Assembly (NCBI GenBank): GCA_000493965.1
Contig: AWNV01000031.1
Coordinates: forward strand, 1 to 37,044
DNA: 37,044 nucleotides
Direction: 5' to 3'
From: Candidatus Aminicenans sakinawicola JGI OTU-1
GTDB lineage: Bacteria; Acidobacteriota; Aminicenantia; Aminicenantales; Aminicenantaceae
Below are positions 33,466 through 37,044 of this stretch, in pieces. The translations under genes were made by a program, and so were the position numbers. Numbering within the stretch: the stretch's first letter is position 1; each line of letters opens with the position of its first letter. The notes under the pieces are model-generated. The model worked only from the letters and a program-made list of their open reading frames with translations. It did no database searches and had not been told where the DNA came from.

Positions 33466-33795
33466 CTACCACTTGATCCGGACTAGATTGTCAAGCCACG
33501 AACACACCAGGAACATCGGCGGGATAATCGTTATTAGGCCAAATACTAAACGGACAAACCTGCTAGATAGCTGCATATAGAACACGGTATATAACTGTCG
33601 ATAGGCAAGAACGAAGCAAAGCAGCACAATACTGAAAGACAACAGCGGCCAGAAATAGAAGCGTGGCTCGGACAGGAATAACGCTGGATGGATCTTTGCA
33701 AATATCTTAAAATCAGTAAACGGCATTGGCAGATTCAATCCCTGCACAGCCCGCAGGCCCCATGCGATAAGAAACTTTGTAGTTGCAAGCCTCAT
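33466..33795 (-). CDS. small membrane protein, cassette gene
   Basis: 109 aa with two or three hydrophobic segments (YFWPLLSFSIVLLCFVLAYR and VFGLITIIPPMFLVCSWL). No family is recognised. A GTAGGAG sequence lies before the ATG. Its stop is about 50 bp from the attC at 33415, and an R' box is found just upstream at 33841-33850, so it fills one cassette. Cassette genes of unknown function with two membrane helices are common. Confidence 0.65.
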   Translation of the reverse strand: MRLATTKFLIAWGLRAVQGLNLPMPFTDFKIFAKIHPALFLSEPRFYFWPLLSFSIVLLCFVLAYRQLYTVFYMQLSSRFVRLVFGLITIIPPMFLVCSWLDNLVRIKW

Positions 33796-33840
33796 ATTCT
33801 ACAAATACTCCTACATTTTATAATTAAACTCAGTGATGAG

Positions 33841-33850
33841 TGCCTAACAT
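33841..33850 (-). repeat. isolated attC R' box
   Basis: On the minus strand ATGTTAGGCA fits an R' core (GTTAGGC) in the right place and orientation to be the end of the preceding attC. The other half could not be found. Confidence 0.45.
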
Positions 33851-34073
33851 GTATTATACACCTGTTTTGCCTGTGCAAATACAGCATTTATTGCTTTCTA
33901 TTGCGGTATCCTGATTGAGCAATACAGGGAATAACGTAATAAATATAAACAGTTTTGTCCTGACCATCATCTTTTTACCGTCAGTGTTCTGCAGAAAATA
34001 TTGACGCCTAAATAGATACTATCAAAGCTTATTGCAATAATTAAAGAAATATTTGAGAGGGATCTTCTGGTAT
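33851..34073. other. decayed region between cassette and intI remnant
   Basis: A minus-strand frame starting at about 33973 (MVRTKLFIFITLFPVLLNQD) looks like a signal peptide joined to unrelated sequence. Nothing else is recognised. Confidence 0.3.
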
Positions 34074-34215
34074 CTATTTCGGTCTGTCGGTAGGACTCAA
34101 TACTCCTCGAGATCCTCGATTCAAGACATGTGTATATATCATTGTTGTTAGAACATCCTTAGATCCCAAGAGTTCCTGAACAGTTCTGATATTATATCCA
34201 TCTTCTAAAAGATAC
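34074..34215 (-). pseudogene. intI: integron integrase (IntI) C-terminal remnant
   Basis: The minus-strand frame reads LLEDGYNIRTVQELLGSKDV, then LTTMIYTHVLNRGSRGVLSP, TDRP and a stop. This is the extreme C-terminus of integron integrases, with the catalytic tyrosine in TMIYTHVL and the IntI-typical ending 'NRG-RGV-SP-DR'. The box-II histidine of LLGH is replaced by serine (LLGS). The rest of the enzyme, including the Arg-Lys-His residues, is missing: the frame begins right at the attC-associated repeat. The piece is oriented away from the following plus-strand attC and cassette, as intI would be in an intact integron. Confidence 0.82.
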
Positions 34216-34246
34216 ATGATATCTAATTCGTCAGATATACAGCTTG

Positions 34247-34377
34247 CTGTATAACAAGGATATTGATAAAATATCACTGAAAATTAAGCATATTTTTAGA
34301 GGAATTCATAATATATAGACAGTTCTGCAGCTGTATTTTTCTCAAAATACAGTATGCAATATAGTAATTGTTAGACG
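34247..34377 (+). repeat. long AT-rich attC-like site (copy C)
   Basis: Third copy of the ~130-bp element, opening TGTATAACAAGGATATTG and closing ATAGTAATTGTTAGACG. R' GTTAGAC fits the consensus; the L-type boxes GGATATTGATA and TATGCAATATAG pair. The hairpin GCTGTATTTT/AAAATACAG is present. The upstream flank (34212-34246) reads as the end of an ORF with its TAA in the R'' box. It precedes the DUF3795 gene by 36 bp. Confidence 0.7.
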
Positions 34378-34412
34378 AAAGTAAATAACTTTAACAAGCA
34401 AGGAGGAAAGAA

Positions 34413-34772
34413 ATGATAGCTTTCTGCGGACTAGATTGCCATGAGTGTGGAGCATTCTTGGCTACAAAAAATGATGATGATGAAAAAAGGTCTAAGGTAG
34501 CGAAACTTTGGTCAAAGCAATTTAATGCAGATATTAAACCATCCGACATTAATTGTGACGGATGCCAATCAGATGGTGAGAATATTTTTAGCTACTGTAA
34601 GGTTTGTGAGATAAGAAAATGTGGCAAAGAAAAGAGCGTTAATAATTGTGCATATTGCGATGAATACTCTTGCGAAAAACTTGGAATGATTTTTAACATG
34701 CTACCGAATGCAAAAAAGCGATTGTATGATAGACTACCCGCAAGGTCAAATCTAAAAAAAGGAGATGCATAA
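34413..34772 (+). CDS. DUF3795 family Cys-rich protein (copy 1)
   Basis: 119 aa. IAFCGLDCHECGAFLATKND and CDGCQSDGENIFSYCKVCEI followed by CAYCDEYSCEKLG carry about a dozen cysteines in CxxC pairs, probably for metal binding. It has an AAGGAGG site. Positions 34630-34724 are identical over 95 bp to the gene at the right edge of the window; after that this copy changes frame context and gains a different C-terminus (YDRLPARSNLKKGDA) because about 14 bp near the end are missing. The downstream attC seen in the other copy is absent here. Confidence 0.84.
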   Translation: MIAFCGLDCHECGAFLATKNDDDEKRSKVAKLWSKQFNADIKPSDINCDGCQSDGENIFSYCKVCEIRKCGKEKSVNNCAYCDEYSCEKLGMIFNMLPNAKKRLYDRLPARSNLKKGDA

Positions 34773-34774
34773 AT

Positions 34775-35035
34775 GAATTATATGGGAATCGACCGGATTG
34801 GCTGTGGCTGCCTTAATTAGCTTATAACTGACCGTAATGAGTGCTAATGTAAAAGCCAAAAGCCCCAGATACAATAAATACAGCAATTCCAATATTTGTG
34901 CTATAGGCAAAACTATGCAGCCATCAATTCATGGCAAAATAAGCAATGGGCCAGGCGATAAAATTAGCTATTTGCAAATTTTTATCTCTCACATCCACAA
35001 TAATCGCTTGTTCCTTATTGAATCCTAAAATAGGA
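34775..35035 (-). pseudogene. FtsX/MacB-type permease, degraded
   Basis: On the minus strand: GFNKEQAIIVDVRDKN (a segment matching GYDREHVVVIPIRT in the permease at 1.0-3.6 kb), directly joined to IANFIAWPIAYFAMN, an in-frame TGA, WLHSFAYSTNIGIAVFIVSG, a frameshift into LAFTLALITVSYK, and finally IKAATANPVDS. It corresponds to pieces of the last third of such a permease with an internal deletion of about 250 residues, one stop and one frameshift. It is a different paralogue from the intact gene and probably old. Confidence 0.75.
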
Positions 35036-35062
35036 TGCAGACTCTGAGTTTGTTGTGAACAT

Positions 35063-35875
35063 TTGTTGACTCGACAATCCTTCCAACGTCAGCTTCTGTT
35101 GACATTCTTCCAAAGAGCGCCTTGGCCAAAGATAGTCTTTTATAGTGGGTATCTGTCTGCAAGCCTCCATCCTGGCCCGTTTCTTGAATCATTCCTGGCC
35201 ACCGCAGGGGTTTATTACCAACGTCACCCAGAGCGCACGGTGTTCTACCGGGTGTTCTTCCACTATTTTGAGAAGTTCCTCCTGGAGTATGAGAAGCGTT
35301 TTGAGCGAGAGTACGGCTATCTTCGTCCGGTTATCCAGGAGGTCGTGAACAAGTATCTGGACTATGGCAATCCGAAGTTTGGGTTTGCGAGGATCCGCTG
35401 TCCTGAGTGTGGAACGGAAAGATTGTTAACTTTCTCATGTAAAGTTCGCGGATTCTGCCCCTCATGCCATGCCAAGCACAGGGAGGAATGGGGCAAATGG
35501 ATGCGGGAGTCACTTATTCTGGATGTCCCTCACCGCCAGGTGGTCTTCACCATCCCCAAGATGCTGAGAATATTCTTTAAGTACAACCGCTCGCTCCTCT
35601 CAGCTCTTTGTCTCTGCGGGAAAGAGGCCATCCTGAAATACCTCAAGGCCGTAACAGGCAAAGAGATTGTACCAGGCATTATTGCCGTGATACAGTCGTT
35701 TGGGTCCCGAATGAATTTTCATCCGCACCTGCACTTTCTTTGCCGAACGACCTCCCCCATCTCAAATTGTCCAACAGGAACTTTCGATGGCAGCCGAAGA
35801 GATAGGCGAGTACTTCTGAGACCATTCATGACTGCCTTTTGTCGATTTGAGAGGAGGAGTCTATCTTATAGCTGA
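35063..35875 (+). pseudogene. IS91-family transposase, 3'-truncated
   Basis: The frame contains YQRHPERTVFYRVFFHYFEK, the zinc-binding region RCPECGTERLLTF followed by CKVRGFCPSCHAKHREEW, and the HUH motif FHPHLHFL. These are the N-terminal two-thirds of an IS91 rolling-circle transposase. After HLHFLCR the sequence changes to an unrelated tail and the catalytic Tyr region is missing, so it is inactive. The start is uncertain: the family normally begins near YQRHPERT, and the first ~50 codons here look foreign. Confidence 0.8.
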
Positions 35876-36107
35876 TTTTTTTGCTTTCTTTGTCGTTTTG
35901 CTTCTTTTCCTAGTCCATGACATCACCTTTTTTCCTGCGGTATGTTTATTTCACGACGTCAGTGGGTGGGAATTTAGGAAAATTGTGAAGGATTTGGAGC
36001 TACTATGATTTTTTTAATAAAGACGGAATTTATCTGTATGAAATCACTTTTCCTGAATTAAGTTCTTTTTTATAATCAATTTTTCTAATGCCGCCCCCAA
36101 TTATTGA
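35876..36107. other. gene-free stretch
   Basis: No ORF, attC or clear terminator is seen. It separates the IS91 remnant from the AlkD-like gene and probably contains element ends, which I cannot identify. Confidence 0.4.
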
Positions 36108-36818
36108 TTATATACTACCTTTTAAGTATTTTTCCCTCTTACTTTTCGGAAATTTTTCTATTGCGTAACGAAGCATTATTCTAGGCATTTTTTTATAATG
36201 CTTTTTCAGAAAATCTTCTTCTATTTTTAGATTACGTTTGCCAACTTCTCTGAGCATCCAACCAACTGCCTTATTAATTAAATCTTCAACATCATACAAT
36301 AGTATTCCCGAAATTTTTAATGTATCCACAAAATCACTGCGCTTTATAAAATGAAATGTAGACATAATAGAAATTCTACGTTTCCATAAGTTTTTTGATT
36401 TGGCTAAATCATAGAGGGGTTGTCGAACTATTTTCCAAAGATGTGCGCCGACAATATGTTCTGCGGAAGAATCTACAAGATCCCAATTGTTGATAAAACG
36501 CGTATTGGAAAGATAGATGGTATATATTTCTTTTTTCCCTTGACTATCGGCTGCTCTATAAAGGTCGATAAGCATATATAAAGATAATAGCCGTTCTTCA
36601 TGAAATTGAGATTTGAGCAATAAAGTAGCTTCGTTGATTGAAATGTCTTTGTACTTTTTTGCTAACTGTCGCAACGGAGGCACACGAATTCCTAAAAATT
36701 TATCTCCTTCACCATATTCGCCTTTGCCGGTTTTGAAAAATCTTTGTGAATGTTCAGCTATTTGCTTATTGCTTAACCGGTTCAACTCATTTTGGATATT
36801 TTTAATTTTACTATTCAT
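36108..36818 (-). CDS. AlkD-like DNA alkylation repair protein
   Basis: 236 aa from the ATG at 36818 (MNSKIKNIQNELNRLSNKQI); the frame extends to 36842 but that would enter the attC. It is an all-helical HEAT-like repeat protein with GIRVPPLRQLAKKYKDISIN, FINNWDLVDSSAEHIVG and NLWKRRISIMSTFHFIKRSD, then LINKAVGWMLREVGKRN. The WDLVD Asp and the K/R-rich pocket correspond to the AlkD DNA glycosylase active site, which removes bulky or cationic alkyl bases. It follows a minus-oriented attC by 16 bp and so is a cassette gene. AlkD-like proteins are recurrent cassette cargo. Confidence 0.9.
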   Translation of the reverse strand: MNSKIKNIQNELNRLSNKQIAEHSQRFFKTGKGEYGEGDKFLGIRVPPLRQLAKKYKDISINEATLLLKSQFHEERLLSLYMLIDLYRAADSQGKKEIYTIYLSNTRFINNWDLVDSSAEHIVGAHLWKIVRQPLYDLAKSKNLWKRRISIMSTFHFIKRSDFVDTLKISGILLYDVEDLINKAVGWMLREVGKRNLKIEEDFLKKHYKKMPRIMLRYAIEKFPKSKREKYLKGSI

Positions 36819-36833
36819 AGTAATTATCTTTAC

Positions 36834-36905
36834 ACATAACAACCAAGCTCACCAGCTGCTATGGAGCGCAGCAAAATAGCGGTCGGGTGGAGCAATTTGT
36901 TATGC
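36834..36905 (-). repeat. attC-like site
   Basis: On the minus strand it opens GCATAACAAATTGCTCCACC and closes GAGCTTGGTTGTTATG. The arms CTCCACCCGACCGCTA and TAGCAGCTGGTGAG pair with the usual unpaired bases, and the loop includes GCTGCGCTCCAT, shared with the sites at 12.9 and 29.2 kb. The size is 72 bp. It follows the DUF3795 stop by 20 bp. Confidence 0.86.
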
Positions 36906-36925
36906 GATATTCAATGATTGAGAAC

Positions 36926-37044
36926 CTATAGTCTACTCTTTATCTCATCCAATCGCTTTTTTGCATTCGGTAGCATGTTAAAAATCATTCCAAGTTTTTC
37001 GCAAGAGTATTCATCGCAATATGCACAATTATTAACGCTCTTTT
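36926..37044 (-). CDS. DUF3795 family Cys-rich protein (copy 2, partial)
   Basis: The 3' end of a gene entering from the right edge: KSVNNCAYCDEYSCEKLGM, then IFNMLPNAKKRLDEIKSRL and a stop. The first 95 bp in the gene's direction are identical to 34630-34724, in inverted orientation. This copy has the natural C-terminus (LDEIKSRL) and an attC site 20 bp later, so it is the complete form of the cassette; copy 1 is altered at its end. Confidence 0.85.
   Translation of the reverse strand, partial: KSVNNCAYCDEYSCEKLGMIFNMLPNAKKRLDEIKSRL

Noticed and set aside
34203..34246. attI site next to the intI remnant
   Set aside because: The sequence also occurs beside attC copy B and at 25.5 kb, and it reads as the 3' end of a cassette ORF, so it is an attC flank rather than attI.

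Overview
The window reads as AT-rich bacterial accessory DNA from a Gram-negative (diderm) organism. It holds an OmpA-domain protein, several lipoproteins, a Tat-exported protein, and a PadR regulator coupled to a MacB/FtsX-type permease with a permease-prefix domain. That gene content is typical of Acidobacteriota-like lineages, and Candidatus Aminicenantota is my best guess. This is an inference from gene content; there is no rRNA or other taxonomic marker here.

Left part (1-12.2 kb). A partial VIT/CCC1-like membrane gene with a small upstream ORF is followed by a padR-permease operon behind a clear sigma70-type promoter. A small defence block comes next: an AbiEi/AbiEii-type toxin-antitoxin pair with a perfect 11-bp operator palindrome, and a single-chain nuclease-methyltransferase (type ISP/IIG-like). 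A 3' fragment of a tRNA-Arg and a 94-bp scrambled copy of the permease-gene tail mark a rearranged junction. Beyond it are a secreted VWA-domain (YfbK-type) protein and a CsgG-family lipoprotein.

Central and right part (12.2-37 kb). I read this as a decayed, multiply rearranged integron cassette region (a CALIN, a cluster of attC sites lacking an integrase). At least eight attC-like recombination sites are visible. Five are short GC-rich sites or a medium one (12.9, 26.2, 29.2, 33.3 and 36.8 kb). Three are copies of a long AT-rich type (14.6, 19.9 and 34.2 kb). Partial boxes occur elsewhere. Each site points the same way as its neighbouring gene, as expected for cassettes. Associated cargo includes a full catalase, an ICMT-type methyltransferase, a PH-domain membrane protein, HigBA, MazEF, RHH-RelE and MNT-HEPN toxin-antitoxin modules, an AlkD-like DNA glycosylase, an alpha/beta hydrolase, DUF3795 zinc-ribbon-like proteins and an OmpA/Ig-like pair. 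A C-terminal scrap of an integron integrase, with its catalytic Tyr but with the box-II His replaced, sits at 34.07-34.21 kb, directly fused to one long attC site. Cassettes occur in both orientations, so the array has been inverted or assembled more than once.

Non-cassette blocks lie between them: an ICMT-HEAT fusion protein with a duplicated leader, a PhzF-like enzyme, and a DUF6599 lipoprotein-Tat/DUF362-LVIVD propeller operon. Mobile elements are an IS110-family element beside an attC site, an IS4-family element with an 11-bp target duplication, a decayed IS91-family transposase and two MITE-like elements. Pseudogenes (HEPN, serine hydrolase, DUF6544, FtsX permease, XRE regulator) show heavy turnover.
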